A stretch of DNA of 45,211 nt from Nitrospina sp. (GCA_020430445.1 JAGQJZ010000012.1:1-45211), one strand, 5' to 3'; shown: positions 16,306 to 25,184, counted from the first letter of the stretch. A program made the numbers and translations. Notes: generated from the letters alone by a model not told the origin.

Positions 16306-16329
16306 TTGACATACTTTACTTTATCACAA
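16306..16329 (-). promoter_or_regulatory. inverted repeat upstream of the antitoxin gene, candidate operator
   Basis: Minus-strand half-sites TTGTGATA and TATGTCAA match as an inverted repeat in 6 of 8 positions around an 8-bp A/G-rich centre. It lies 16 bp upstream of the start codon, where AbrB-type antitoxins commonly bind. Confidence 0.35.
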
Positions 16330-16461
16330 AAGGTAAAGGATCTCTCAAAGGGATTTAAAAACTGTAAAAAGAGCAGGGTGATTTTTCCCCTTTTACACCT
16401 GCCGAAAAATTTCAACTTTCACAAAAAGAATCATTAAAACAATAAAGGAAGAAGCCCCCGG

Positions 16462-16480
16462 CCCCCTTCGGAGAAGGGGG
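16462..16480. other. GC-rich perfect hairpin
   Basis: CCCCCTTC at 16462-16469 pairs with GAAGGGGG at 16473-16480 around GGA. It has no T tract and lies in the repeat-rich spacer upstream of the antitoxin gene. Role unknown. Confidence 0.5.
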
Positions 16481-16546
16481 AGGTAGCTGCGCACGGCCAA
16501 CGCCGCCCCAGAAGGCGAAGCCATCGTTGACTCCTCCTCAAAAAAA

Positions 16547-16590
16547 GAGCAAAGGCGAGATTCTTCGGGCCTGCGGCCCTCTGAATGACA
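16547..16590 (+). repeat. A-type dispersed repeat, copy 6
   Basis: Nearly identical to copy 1: GAGCAAAGGCGAGATTC, hairpin GGGCC-TGC-GGCCC, CTCTGAATGACA. The hairpin loop differs by one base from copy 1. Confidence 0.8.
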
Positions 16591-16644
16591 TATCTTGAGA
16601 TTTCTTTTTTCCAGATGTTTTTAAAGCTACCGACCGCAAGGCCC

Positions 16645-16695
16645 AGGATTCTTTACTTCGACAGGCTCAGAGAAGGGGCTCCGCTCAGAATGACA
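16645..16695 (+). repeat. A-type dispersed repeat, copy 7 (divergent)
   Basis: GGATTCTTTACTTCG arm, a centre with CGACAGGCTCAG and GGGGCTCC, and a right end GCTCAGAATGACACC. The centre shares TTCGACAGGCTCA with the C-type repeats. Confidence 0.6.
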
Positions 16696-16727
16696 CCACT
16701 TGGCGGTGGCGCAACGTAAACCCTTGT

Positions 16728-16790
16728 CCGATTTTGTAGAAAAATTCCACCAGGCAGCCGTACACGACAAAAAATCAGCCGTGCGCAAGC
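16728..16790 (-). repeat. B-type repeat, copy 6 (degenerate, distal)
   Basis: Minus strand: GCACGGCTGATTTTTTGTCG followed by GGTGGAATTTTTCTAC and AAAATCG. A weak match in tandem with copy 5; 32 bp further on lies A copy 7. Confidence 0.4.
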
Positions 16791-16840
16791 GCCCGTCCGG
16801 CCAGGACCGCTAGGCGCGGGGCCGATATTAAAAACTTCCA

Positions 16841-16896
16841 GATTCTGCAAAATAACCCGCCGAAGAAACTTTTTGCGCCTAAGAAGCTGCGGTCCG
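16841..16896 (-). repeat. B-type 3'-end repeat, copy 5 (abuts the SpoIIE-type stop codon)
   Basis: Minus strand, starting at the base after the TAG at 16897-16899: CGGACCGCAGCTTCTTAGGC, GCAAAAAGTTTCTTCG, then GGGTTATTTTGCAGAATC. It keeps the order of the B elements at mqnA and the GNAT gene. Confidence 0.7.
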
Positions 16897-18288
16897 CTAG
16901 GACCGGACCTGGAAGGAGACGGTGGTTTTATCGTCGAACTGCGGCGCGTCGGTTGAGAATTTGTTGAGGGCGATTTCCAGTTGTTGCAGCAGGACCGCCG
17001 GTTCGCCTTTTTCCTTTTCCAGGAAATCCACCAGCCGCCGCTGGCCGAACAATTCCCCTTCCATGCTCTTGGTTTCGATCACCCCGTCGGAGAGCAGCAC
17101 CACCCGGTCGCCCGGCTGGAGTTTGATTTCCTCCTGCTGGTAGGTGGCGTGCGGCAACATGCCGAGCGGCGTGCCTGTGGCCTGGGCCACCTCCTCCACC
17201 TTGCCGCAGTTGTGCTGCAGGAGCATCGCCAGGTGCCCCGCGTTGGCCACCTGTATGGTCTTGGTTTTCATGTTGAGGACCATGTAGATGACCGTGGTGA
17301 ACATGCCGCGGTAGGAACGCTCGAAGAAAATATTGTTCACCTCGCGCAATACGTCCTTCGGCTCCGAATTTTTGGTCGAGACATAGCGGAAGTCGCTCAT
17401 CAGCCGCGCCATCTGCAGGGCCGCCGGCACGCCCTTGCCCGACACATCCCCCAGCAGGATGCCGAGCGTCGACGGGCTCAGCTTGATGAAATCGAAGTAG
17501 TCGCCGCCGACATTCTTCGCCGCGATGGAACTGGCGGAGAACCAGAAATCCGGATGTTCCGGAAAATTCTGCGGCAGAAAGCTTTCCTGCACCGACTGGG
17601 CGAACTCCATGTCCTTTTCCAACCGCTGCTTTTCCATGAGGACGTGGTGCATGCGCGCGTTCTGGATGGCCAGCGCCGCGCTGTCGCACACCAGTTTGAA
17701 CAGCGCCAGGTCCTTGCGCGAGAACACCTTGCCCTTGCCGCCACGGTGGATGACCTGGCACACGCCGATGACCTTGTCCCTCGCCTTGAGCGGCGCGCAG
17801 AGGATGGAACCGGTTTTGAATCCCGTTTTCTTGTCGTAGGAGGGGTCGAACTTCTTGCTCTTGTAGGCGTCCTTGATGACCATGGCGCGGCCGGTTTTCG
17901 CCACCGTTCCGGCGATGCCCTGCCCCAGCTTGATGCGTGTCAGTCCCTTGATCGCCTCGCCGACACGGCTCAGCGCCACCTGGAATACCAGATCGCCGTG
18001 TTCCTCGTCGATCAACAGCAGGCTGGAAGCGTCCGCCTTCATCACCTTCTTGGCGATGTTCATGATCGTGTCGAGCAGGATGGTCTGGTTCAGTTCCGAA
18101 TTGAGCAGGCTGGTGATGCGGTAGCAGGTCTCGAGCTGGTGGATGCGCTCCTCATACTCGAGAAGCCGTTCTTCCGAGGGAAGGGTTTGAATCGTTTTGC
18201 TTTTGGCCTTCTTGGTCTGCCCCATGGAATCCGCCGGAACCACCCCGGCGCCCTGAACAAATTTTGGGTTGGTGATGACCGTAAACAT
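16897..18288 (-). CDS. GAF-domain SpoIIE/RsbU-type serine phosphatase
   Basis: PP2C-like phosphatase of the RsbU/SpoIIE class, 463 residues. A short coiled stretch (38-56) is followed by a GAF sensor domain (about 57-215), a linker helix (216-245) and the phosphatase domain (about 250-463) with GGDYFD at 261-266, GDVSGKG at 280-286, NAGH at 349-352, LSDGVIE at 399-405 and FDDKT at 451-455. All metal ligands expected are present. It should dephosphorylate a STAS-type antagonist in a partner-switch; the STAS gene at 35446 is the only such protein in the window. A second start, Met22, is possible. It is divergent from the DUF721/TPR gene over 36 bp. Confidence 0.9.
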   Translation of the reverse strand: MFTVITNPKFVQGAGVVPADSMGQTKKAKSKTIQTLPSEERLLEYEERIHQLETCYRITSLLNSELNQTILLDTIMNIAKKVMKADASSLLLIDEEHGDLVFQVALSRVGEAIKGLTRIKLGQGIAGTVAKTGRAMVIKDAYKSKKFDPSYDKKTGFKTGSILCAPLKARDKVIGVCQVIHRGGKGKVFSRKDLALFKLVCDSAALAIQNARMHHVLMEKQRLEKDMEFAQSVQESFLPQNFPEHPDFWFSASSIAAKNVGGDYFDFIKLSPSTLGILLGDVSGKGVPAALQMARLMSDFRYVSTKNSEPKDVLREVNNIFFERSYRGMFTTVIYMVLNMKTKTIQVANAGHLAMLLQHNCGKVEEVAQATGTPLGMLPHATYQQEEIKLQPGDRVVLLSDGVIETKSMEGELFGQRRLVDFLEKEKGEPAVLLQQLEIALNKFSTDAPQFDDKTTVSFQVRS

Positions 18289-18324
18289 ACTCTAAAATAG
18301 GCACTTGGGTCAAACGCTTTTCGG

Positions 18325-20625
18325 GTGAACGATATGGCTGGCCGGGCTGGCGGAACCTTCAGTCCTCTGGGTTCTGTATTAATGAAAGTGACTGAAAATA
18401 TTCCGCATGATAAGGATGATGAGTTGTCCTGGCTTGCGTTACAATGGGAGATGGCCGTTGGAGGCGATCTCGCATCCGTCACGCGCGTGGAGCGGGTCGC
18501 CCCGAAAACGTTGACCGTCGAGGTGGCTGGCGAAGCCTGGATCCCCTCCCTCAAGGCCCTCGAACCCAGGGTCCTGAACACGTTGAACGGCCAGTACGGA
18601 AAGAGCAGGTTCACCCGGATTCAATACCGGGAAGCGGCTCATTGGGAACCCCGTGGGAAAGCATCCCGCGCCAAATCCCGGAAGCCCGAACCTTCCCGGC
18701 CCGGTGCTATTATGGAAGAAGAATCCCCAACAAGTGAAGGATTGGAAATGATACAGGACGACCATCTGCGCCAAACGCTTGCACGAATAGCACGCCATAT
18801 CCGGCAGGGAGCCAGCCTTCTGGCCCTGGTGGTCTTGCTCGCCAATTGCGCCAGCCTCGAAACCACGAACACCACCGGTGAGGACGGAACCTCTTCCCCG
18901 GCCGCAAAAGCCGAAACCGCCCCCACCGTCATGAATTTTGACGATTCCTGGGCCGTGAATAAAATCCAGGAGCTGAAAAACCGGGACCCCAAAGCCGACC
19001 TGCACGATCCCCGGTCCTATTACCACTACCTGATGGGTCTGCAGAGCCTGCGCGAGGCGCATTTTGACCAGGCGCGCGACCATTTCGAGATTCTGGCCGA
19101 ACACGAACCCGAACGCGAAGACTTCGCCCGCCAGCTCGCCATGCTCGACGTGCGCACCGGCCACCTGCAAGACGCCATGGAGTTTTCCGCCCGGGCGCTG
19201 GAGCGTTTCCCCCAGGACCTGCGCATCCGCATGATCTACGCCGACGTCCTGGCGGTGAAAGGCAAGCACGACGAGGCCCTCGAGCAGTACCAGAAAATTT
19301 TCGACCAGGATCCGCGCAATGCCCGCGCCAAGTTGATGGCCGGCGACCTGCTGGAGAAGATCAACCGCCCGCACGAGGCCATCAAGGCCTACCGGGACAT
19401 GACCGTTGCCGACCCGCACAACCCGCTGGGATTCTTCTTCCTCGGCCGGGTACTGGAAAAGATCGGGCGTTACGAAGAAGCGGAAAAGGAACTGAACGGC
19501 GCCCTCAACCTGCGGCCCAGCCTGTTCGAGGCCCGGCGGCACTTGGCGCGCGTCATGGAAAAACAGAAGCACTACGCCCGGGCGCTGGAGCAGTACAAAA
19601 TCCTGATGAAAACATTCCCCACTCCGGAGCTGGAAGAGCATTACAAGAAGGTGGACAGCATGGTCGGGTCCGGCGGCGACCCCACGCAGGAATTGCCTCC
19701 GCTGGAAGTGCAGACCATCCCGCTGCATTCCCTGCTCGGAGCGGTGTACTACGAACAGGCCGCCTATCTGGAAGCGCTGGATGAATTCCGCCTGGCGCTG
19801 GCGGAACAGAACGACCTGGAAATCCGCCTCATCGTCTCCAAGATTTATGAAGTCCTGGGGCGCGTGGACCTCGCCATCAAGGAAGTCGAAACCTTCCGCG
19901 CCGCCAGCGGCGATCCCGACCGGGTCGACCTGCTGCTCAACCTGGCCCGGCTGTATGGCATGGACGAACAGATGGACAAGTCCGTCGGCCTGCTGGAATC
20001 CGCCCTGGAACACGAACCGCGCAACGACCGGCTCTACCATTCCCTGGCGCTGGCGCACATGGCCCTGTCCCAGTACGACCAGGCGATCAGCAAGATCCAG
20101 AAAGCCATCGAACTCGACGACCAGAAAGACGCCTATTTCTTTGAACTCGGCGCCCTGTACGAGCGCAAGGGGGACTATCAGCGGGCCGTCGAGGCGATGG
20201 AACGGACCATCGCGCTCAATCCGAGCCATTCCAACGCGCACAATTTCATCGGCTATCTGCTCGCCCTGCAGGGCACCCAGCTCGACCGCGCCCTGGACCA
20301 CCTGGAAAAGGCGCTCAGCATCCAGCCGCGCAACGGGTATTTTCTCGACAGCCTGGGATGGATCTATTACAAAAAAGGGGACTACAACTCGGCTCTGGAA
20401 AAGATCAAAAAAGCCATGATCTATGTGTCGCCGGACCCGGTGCTTTACGACCATCTCGGCGAAGTCCTGTTTTCCATGCACAAGTTCTCCGAGGCTCACG
20501 AAGCCTGGAAAACCAGCCTCGCACTGACCATGAAAAAAATCGACGACCCCTCCGGCGAAGTGCCGGACCCCGCGAAACTCAAGGAAAAAATCCGCCAGAC
20601 CCGGGAAAAAATGAAAACCCGGTGA
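18325..20625 (+). CDS. DUF721/DciA-like domain fused in frame to a TPR lipoprotein
   Basis: One open frame of 766 codons joins two unlike parts. Residues about 30-105 resemble DUF721/DciA (WLALQWEMAVGGDLA, LTVEVAGEAWIPSLKALEP), a cytoplasmic helicase-loader family. From Met142 the protein reads like a lipoprotein precursor: basic n-region, hydrophobic ASLLALVVLLANC and then Cys175, followed by at least ten TPR units (about 215-740). A good internal start exists: ATG at 18748 with AAGG 7 nt before it. The first start is GTG at 18325, with ATG 18382 as an alternative. So this may be two products from one frame, a true fusion, or two genes joined by a lost stop. The TPR part leads into the LolB-like gene 63 bp on. 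Confidence 0.7.
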   Translation: MNDMAGRAGGTFSPLGSVLMKVTENIPHDKDDELSWLALQWEMAVGGDLASVTRVERVAPKTLTVEVAGEAWIPSLKALEPRVLNTLNGQYGKSRFTRIQYREAAHWEPRGKASRAKSRKPEPSRPGAIMEEESPTSEGLEMIQDDHLRQTLARIARHIRQGASLLALVVLLANCASLETTNTTGEDGTSSPAAKAETAPTVMNFDDSWAVNKIQELKNRDPKADLHDPRSYYHYLMGLQSLREAHFDQARDHFEILAEHEPEREDFARQLAMLDVRTGHLQDAMEFSARALERFPQDLRIRMIYADVLAVKGKHDEALEQYQKIFDQDPRNARAKLMAGDLLEKINRPHEAIKAYRDMTVADPHNPLGFFFLGRVLEKIGRYEEAEKELNGALNLRPSLFEARRHLARVMEKQKHYARALEQYKILMKTFPTPELEEHYKKVDSMVGSGGDPTQELPPLEVQTIPLHSLLGAVYYEQAAYLEALDEFRLALAEQNDLEIRLIVSKIYEVLGRVDLAIKEVETFRAASGDPDRVDLLLNLARLYGMDEQMDKSVGLLESALEHEPRNDRLYHSLALAHMALSQYDQAISKIQKAIELDDQKDAYFFELGALYERKGDYQRAVEAMERTIALNPSHSNAHNFIGYLLALQGTQLDRALDHLEKALSIQPRNGYFLDSLGWIYYKKGDYNSALEKIKKAMIYVSPDPVLYDHLGEVLFSMHKFSEAHEAWKTSLALTMKKIDDPSGEVPDPAKLKEKIRQTREKMKTR

Positions 20626-20688
20626 CCGGCCTCCCGCCTGTCTCTCCCGAACCGGCCTGGAATCACGACACGCACGAAAGGTTTACCG

Positions 20689-21492
20689 ATGTACCGATGG
20701 CTTCCCGTTCTTTTGTTCACCCTGTGCACCTTTCTTTCCGCCTGCGAAACGGGACCCGAGACCGTGCCGGAGCATTACAGCCTGGACAGCATCACGCCCG
20801 CGTACCTGCAGGAGAAACTCCGCCAGCGCCAGGGCCGGATCCACGATCTGCGCGCCTATGTCAAAACCCACATCAGCACCCCCCGGCAGAACCAGAGCCT
20901 CAAACAGGTCATGCTGATGAACGGGCGCGACCGCCTGCGCCTTGACACCCTGAGCCCGTTCAACCAGCCGCTCACCATTTTCATCATGAAGGGCGAGGTC
21001 ACCCGGCTGTTTGACCTCAAGAAAAACCGCCTGTACCAGGGGCTCGAAGTGTGGAACATGATGCACGAACTGCTCGGCACCGTGATCGACTTCAACGAAT
21101 ACGTTCCCGTGTTTTACGGAGACATCCCCCGCTTCGACCATGTCCACTGGGACAGCGCCCAGCTCAATGAGGACAAGACCCAGTACATCATGACCGGCCA
21201 GGACCCCGAGCACCGCGTCACCCTGCAGGTGCGGATGAACGCCGAGACGCTGCTGCCCGAATCCATGCTCAAATGGGTGGGCAAGCGGCCCCTGTATTCC
21301 GTGGCCTGGGGTGACTACAAGGACCTCGAGGGGCATCCCTTCCCGCATCAGGTCACCGTCGTCCGGGCGGCGCAGAAGGACCAGGTCAATCTGGTGTATT
21401 CCAACATCGTCGCCAACCAGGGCGTCTCCGAAGAGACCTTTTCTCCTAATTTGCCCGGCCTGACTCCGTCCTCCAAGGTTCCCAGTTCGTGA
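20689..21492 (+). CDS. LolB-like/DUF4292 outer-membrane lipoprotein
   Basis: A 267-residue lipoprotein with signal MYRWLPVLLFTLCTFLSAC (lipobox LSAC, Cys19). It has the beta-rich pattern of the LolA/LolB fold: RDRLRLDTLSPFNQPLTIFI, then YQGLEVWNMMHELLG, and a C-terminal VAWGDYKDLEG strand. Its place directly before ispE and prs equals that of lolB in gammaproteobacteria, which supports a role in inserting lipoproteins in the outer membrane. Sequence similarity to true LolB is too weak to use the gene name. Confidence 0.75.
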   Translation: MYRWLPVLLFTLCTFLSACETGPETVPEHYSLDSITPAYLQEKLRQRQGRIHDLRAYVKTHISTPRQNQSLKQVMLMNGRDRLRLDTLSPFNQPLTIFIMKGEVTRLFDLKKNRLYQGLEVWNMMHELLGTVIDFNEYVPVFYGDIPRFDHVHWDSAQLNEDKTQYIMTGQDPEHRVTLQVRMNAETLLPESMLKWVGKRPLYSVAWGDYKDLEGHPFPHQVTVVRAAQKDQVNLVYSNIVANQGVSEETFSPNLPGLTPSSKVPSS

Positions 21493-21708
21493 AACCGGAA
21501 CCGCGCTCTTCAATCCTCCCCCCACCCCGGGCAAGGAAAAACAGGCAAAAGTCGAAAGAGTATGTCCGGAACAGGGTTCTCCGGTCCTTAGGGTCCTCAA
21601 AATGACCTGTAAACGCTGTCCTGCCATGCACCCCGGAAGATTTTCCGGCCCCTTCAAAGGCCTCCCGGCGCGTCTGCCGTGGACTCACGATTTTCGAAAA
21701 CCCGCGCC

Positions 21709-22614
21709 ATGAAACTGCATATAAAAACACCGGCGAAAATCAACCTGGGCCTGTGGATCACAGGCAAGCGCGAAGACGGGTTCCACGAACTCGAAACCCT
21801 GTTCCAGATGGTCGGACTGTACGACGAACTGGAATTTGAAAACGGGGGAGACAGCGTTGCCCTCACCTGCAACCGGGACGACATCCCCACCGACGGGAGC
21901 AACCTGGTGGTGCGAGCGGCGGAGGCGCTGCGCGAACGCGCCCCAGGCGGGAAAGACCGGCATTGCCGGATTCATCTGGAAAAACACATCCCCTCCGGCG
22001 CCGGCCTGGGCGGCGGCAGCGGCAACGCCGCCGGAACGCTACTCGCGCTCAACCACCTCTGGGACCTGCGCCTGAGCCGCGAAGACCTGCTGCCAATAGC
22101 CGCCGAACTGGGCTCCGATGTCCCCTTTTTTCTGGGCACGCCCACAGCCATTGGACGAGGGCGGGGAGAGAAACTGACCCCCGTTAAAACTGCCTCCACG
22201 TTCTCCGTGCTGCTGCTTTACCCACGGCTTTCCGTGAGCACGGCGGAGGTCTATAACCATTTGAATTTAAAATTGACATCAATGGAAAATAATATTAGTA
22301 TTTTGACCGAATTTTTTTCCCAATCGGACATCACACGTCTGGGCGCTTGTCTTCACAACGATCTCGAACCTGTTGTTTTAAAAAGATTTAAAAAGGTGCG
22401 AGAAGCGTGGGAGTTTTTGCGGGCCCAAAACGCCCAAGGAGTGCTTGTGTCCGGTTCCGGGTCTACGGTTTTTGCAATTTTTTCCGATGCCAGGCAGGCG
22501 AATCAGGCGCAAGCCCAATGTAATGCAGGGAATTGGGATACATTTTTGACGGAAACGGTTTCCAGTCTCTCCGAGTTTCTTCCGGAGGCAGTCCTCAAAT
22601 ATCCCGGCGTCTGA
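21709..22614 (+). CDS. ispE: 4-(cytidine-5'-diphospho)-2-C-methyl-D-erythritol kinase
   Basis: GHMP kinase of the non-mevalonate (MEP) isoprenoid pathway, 301 residues from the chosen ATG. Catalytic K10 is in TPAKINLGL, the ATP loop GAGLGGGSGNAA at 97-108, catalytic D137 in GSDVPF, and the third GHMP motif VSGSGSTVFAIF near the C-terminus. The frame is open 10 codons upstream, but family members begin at this MKLHIKTPAK. No clear ribosome site. The last third (from about 22255) is clearly richer in A/T than the first two thirds, within one uninterrupted frame. Confidence 0.94.
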   Translation: MKLHIKTPAKINLGLWITGKREDGFHELETLFQMVGLYDELEFENGGDSVALTCNRDDIPTDGSNLVVRAAEALRERAPGGKDRHCRIHLEKHIPSGAGLGGGSGNAAGTLLALNHLWDLRLSREDLLPIAAELGSDVPFFLGTPTAIGRGRGEKLTPVKTASTFSVLLLYPRLSVSTAEVYNHLNLKLTSMENNISILTEFFSQSDITRLGACLHNDLEPVVLKRFKKVREAWEFLRAQNAQGVLVSGSGSTVFAIFSDARQANQAQAQCNAGNWDTFLTETVSSLSEFLPEAVLKYPGV

Positions 22615-22773
22615 TTCATTCAGGCCCGGGCAAAACGGGACCCGTCGACTCCCTTTTTATTCCTGCAACTTTTCCCTTCCTTAACGGTGACCCTGTTGAG
22701 GGGTGGCCTGTCAACGGTGCCGGACGGCAAGCCCCGGGAGAACGGCAAGGGACTCACAACCGGACCACCCCGT

Positions 22774-22850
22774 TGGGGCGTCGACAAGTGGTCTAAGTCA
22801 CGGGATTTTGGATCCCGCATTCGGAGGTTCGAATCCTCCCGCCCCAGCCA
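22774..22850 (+). tRNA. tRNA-Gln (anticodon TTG)
   Basis: Full cloverleaf: acceptor TGGGGCG with CGCCCCA, D arm GAC/GTC, anticodon stem CGGGA with TCCCG around loop TTTTGGA (anticodon TTG, reading CAA), T arm GGAGG-TTCGAAT-CCTCC, discriminator G and an encoded CCA at 22848-22850. It lies between ispE and prs on their strand, with only 6 nt from CCA to the first possible prs start. It is therefore likely processed from the same transcript. Confidence 0.96.
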
Positions 22851-22874
22851 GTTTTTATGAGAAATGGTCAGGAC

Positions 22875-23849
22875 ATGAGCGACAACAACAACCGCGTGCT
22901 GGTGTTTGCCGGACGGGCCAGTTATGAACTGGCATCGGACATCTGCCAGTACATGAACATCGACATCGGCCGGTCCGTCCTCAAGAATTTTTCCGACGGC
23001 GAAAACTACGTCCGCATCGAAGAGAACGTCCGCGGCGGCGATGTCTTCGTCATCCAGTCCACCTGCTCGCCCGGCAACGACAACCTGATGGAAATGCTCA
23101 TCATGATCGATGCCCTGAAACGGTCTTCCGCCAAGCGCATCACCGCCGTCATCCCGTATTACGGTTACGCGCGGCAGGACCGGAAATGCGAGCCCCGGGT
23201 TCCCATCACCTCGAAGCTGGTGGCGGACCTGTTGCACACCTCCGGCGCCAACCGGGTGCTCACGGTGGACCTGCACGCCGGACAGATCCAGGGGTTTTTC
23301 AACATACCGGTCGACCACCTGTTCGCCATGAACGTGCTGATCGGATACATCAAGAACCTGGGCCTGCCCAACCTGATGGTGATCTCGCCCGACGCCGGCG
23401 GCGTGGAACGCGCCCGCGCCTTCGCCAAGCGCCTGGGCACCACCCTGGCGATCATCGACAAACGGCGCGAGGCGATCAACGAGGCCAAGGCCATGAACAT
23501 CATCGGCGACGTGAAAGGCAAAACCGCCGTCATCGTCGACGACATGATCGACACCGCCGGAACCCTCATGGAGTCCACCAACGCCCTCATCGAGGCCGGT
23601 GTCCGTGAAGTCCACGCCTGCTGCACCCATCCGGTTCTTTCCGGCCCGGCAGGCGAACGCATTAAAAACTCGCCCCTGAAATCGATCATCACCACCAACA
23701 CGATTCCGCTGCGGGACGAACTCAAACAGATTGAAAAGATCAAGGTGCTGTCCGTGGCCCCGCTTCTCGGTGAAGCGATCATCCGCATCCACAGTGAAAC
23801 TTCCGTCAGTTCCCTGTTCGACCTGGAACACGGCGACGAAAACGACTAA
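22875..23849 (+). CDS. prs: ribose-phosphate pyrophosphokinase
   Basis: Makes PRPP from ribose-5-phosphate and ATP for nucleotide, His and Trp synthesis. The 324 residues include YYGYARQDR at 95-103, catalytic-site H134 in [12 protein letters not shown], and the PRPP loop [12 protein letters not shown] at 219-230. Start is uncertain: an ATG at 22857, 6 nt after the tRNA-Gln CCA end, adds six residues, while the ATG at 22875 fits family alignments. Neither has a well-spaced ribosome site. If the first is used after tRNA processing, the mRNA would be almost leaderless. It is followed by rplY after 30 bp. Confidence 0.94.
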   Translation: MSDNNNRVLVFAGRASYELASDICQYMNIDIGRSVLKNFSDGENYVRIEENVRGGDVFVIQSTCSPGNDNLMEMLIMIDALKRSSAKRITAVIPYYGYARQDRKCEPRVPITSKLVADLLHTSGANRVLTVDLHAGQIQGFFNIPVDHLFAMNVLIGYIKNLGLPNLMVISPDAGGVERARAFAKRLGTTLAIIDKRREAINEAKAMNIIGDVKGKTAVIVDDMIDTAGTLMESTNALIEAGVREVHACCTHPVLSGPAGERIKNSPLKSIITTNTIPLRDELKQIEKIKVLSVAPLLGEAIIRIHSETSVSSLFDLEHGDEND

Positions 23850-23879
23850 GCATAAGAAAGGGTAACAGGAGAAGGAACA

Positions 23880-24533
23880 ATGACTACTTTTGCCAGTTTA
23901 AAAGGGGCCGTCAGGCAGGAACGGGGCAAGGGCCCCAACCGCAGGCTGCGCGCCAAGGGGATTCTTCCGGGCGTGGTCTACAACCAGACTGAAAACGTCT
24001 CGATGACGACCAATCCGATCGAACTCAACCGCATTCTCGACAAGTCCGGCATCAACACCCTCATCGACCTGACGCTGGAAGGCGACTCGGTGCCCAAGCG
24101 CACGGTGCTCCTCAAGGAAGCCCAGATGCACCCGTACCGCGATGAATGGATTCACGCCGACTTTTTCGAAATCAACCTCAAGGAAAAACTCAAGGTCAAC
24201 GTGCCGATCCGCCTGCTCGGTCATTCTCCGGGTGAAAAACAGGGCGGCATCGTGGAGCATTACCTGCACGATCTTGAAATCGAATGCTACCCGGGGGACA
24301 TTCCGGACGCCATCGAAGTGAACATGGCTCAGGTGGAACTGGATCAGGTGGTCCACGTTTCCGACCTTTCGGTTCCCGAAACTGCCGAGGTCCTCAACGA
24401 CCCGCAAAACCCGGTGGTCTCCGTCCACCAGGTGAAAGTCGTTGAAGACAAGCCGGAAGGCGAGGAAGGCGAAGAAGCCGCAGCCGCTGCAGGTGAAGCC
24501 AAGGCGGGTGAAGATAAAAAAGAGGAAGGCTGA
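23880..24533 (+). CDS. rplY: 50S ribosomal protein L25/general stress protein Ctc (bL25, long form)
   Basis: Binds 5S rRNA in the large subunit. The 217 residues form the long Ctc-type: an N-terminal L25 barrel (about 5-95; GILPGVVYNQ and a HADFFEI segment near 90), a C-terminal TL5-like domain (about 100-185), and an acidic Ala/Glu/Lys-rich tail of about 25 residues. A strong AGGAGAAGGA lies before the ATG. Located between prs and pth, a widely conserved order. Confidence 0.94.
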   Translation: MTTFASLKGAVRQERGKGPNRRLRAKGILPGVVYNQTENVSMTTNPIELNRILDKSGINTLIDLTLEGDSVPKRTVLLKEAQMHPYRDEWIHADFFEINLKEKLKVNVPIRLLGHSPGEKQGGIVEHYLHDLEIECYPGDIPDAIEVNMAQVELDQVVHVSDLSVPETAEVLNDPQNPVVSVHQVKVVEDKPEGEEGEEAAAAAGEAKAGEDKKEEG

Positions 24534-24541
24534 CCGGAAAC

Positions 24542-25111
24542 GTGTACTGGGTTCTGGGGCTGGGCAATCCCGGACCGCAATATCTCGATACGCGGCATAA
24601 CGCCGGGTTCCTGGCGGTCGACCTGCTGGCCGAAAACCACGGCATCCGCATCGACCACACGGGATGCCACGCGTTCTGGGGTTCGGGGCGGATCGCCGGT
24701 TGCGATGTTCTCATCGCCAAGCCCGTGACCTACATGAATGAGAGCGGCGTCTCGGCGCGGGCGTTCACCCGGGAACACGGCCTGGATCCGGAAAACCTCA
24801 TCGTGCTGCACGATGAAATCGACCTGCCCCTGGGCAAGGTCAAACGCAAATTCGGGGGCGGTTCCGCCGGGCAACGCGGGGTCTCTTCCATCATTCACCG
24901 CCTGGGCACGGACCGGTTCCACCGGGTCCGCATCGGAATCGGGCGGCCGGAGAGCCGGGACGACATTGTCGACTACGTTCTTTCGGAATTCACGGAAGAC
25001 GAACGGGCGGGAATCAACCTCGCTCTGGATTCCGTAGCCGGGCGTGTTGAGGAAATTTTAAAAGAGCTCCAGGCAAAACCGCAACCGGGGGAAGGTGCCG
25101 ATGGAGCCTGA
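24542..25111 (+). CDS. pth: peptidyl-tRNA hydrolase
   Basis: Releases peptides from prematurely dropped peptidyl-tRNA. The 189 residues have GLGNPG at 6-11, catalytic H19 in TRHNAG, N66 in TYMNESG and D91 in HDEIDLPLG. The stretch that usually reads GxHNG in this family is AGQRG at 109-113, so the Asn of that loop is replaced by Arg. The start is GTG at 24542, 8 nt after the rplY stop. The C-terminus ends in a short Gly/Pro-rich tail. Confidence 0.93.
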   Translation: MYWVLGLGNPGPQYLDTRHNAGFLAVDLLAENHGIRIDHTGCHAFWGSGRIAGCDVLIAKPVTYMNESGVSARAFTREHGLDPENLIVLHDEIDLPLGKVKRKFGGGSAGQRGVSSIIHRLGTDRFHRVRIGIGRPESRDDIVDYVLSEFTEDERAGINLALDSVAGRVEEILKELQAKPQPGEGADGA

Positions 25112-25184
25112 CGGATACACTCGGAAACCCAATCACACACATGCAATTCCCCTCTTAAATTTCTAATACGGAGGAACTCAGAGA

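Noticed and set aside
18439-20499. 686-codon open frame on the minus strand
   Set aside because: It is antisense to the TPR gene, where GC-rich codon use leaves the opposite frame open; it has no family motif and no ribosome site.
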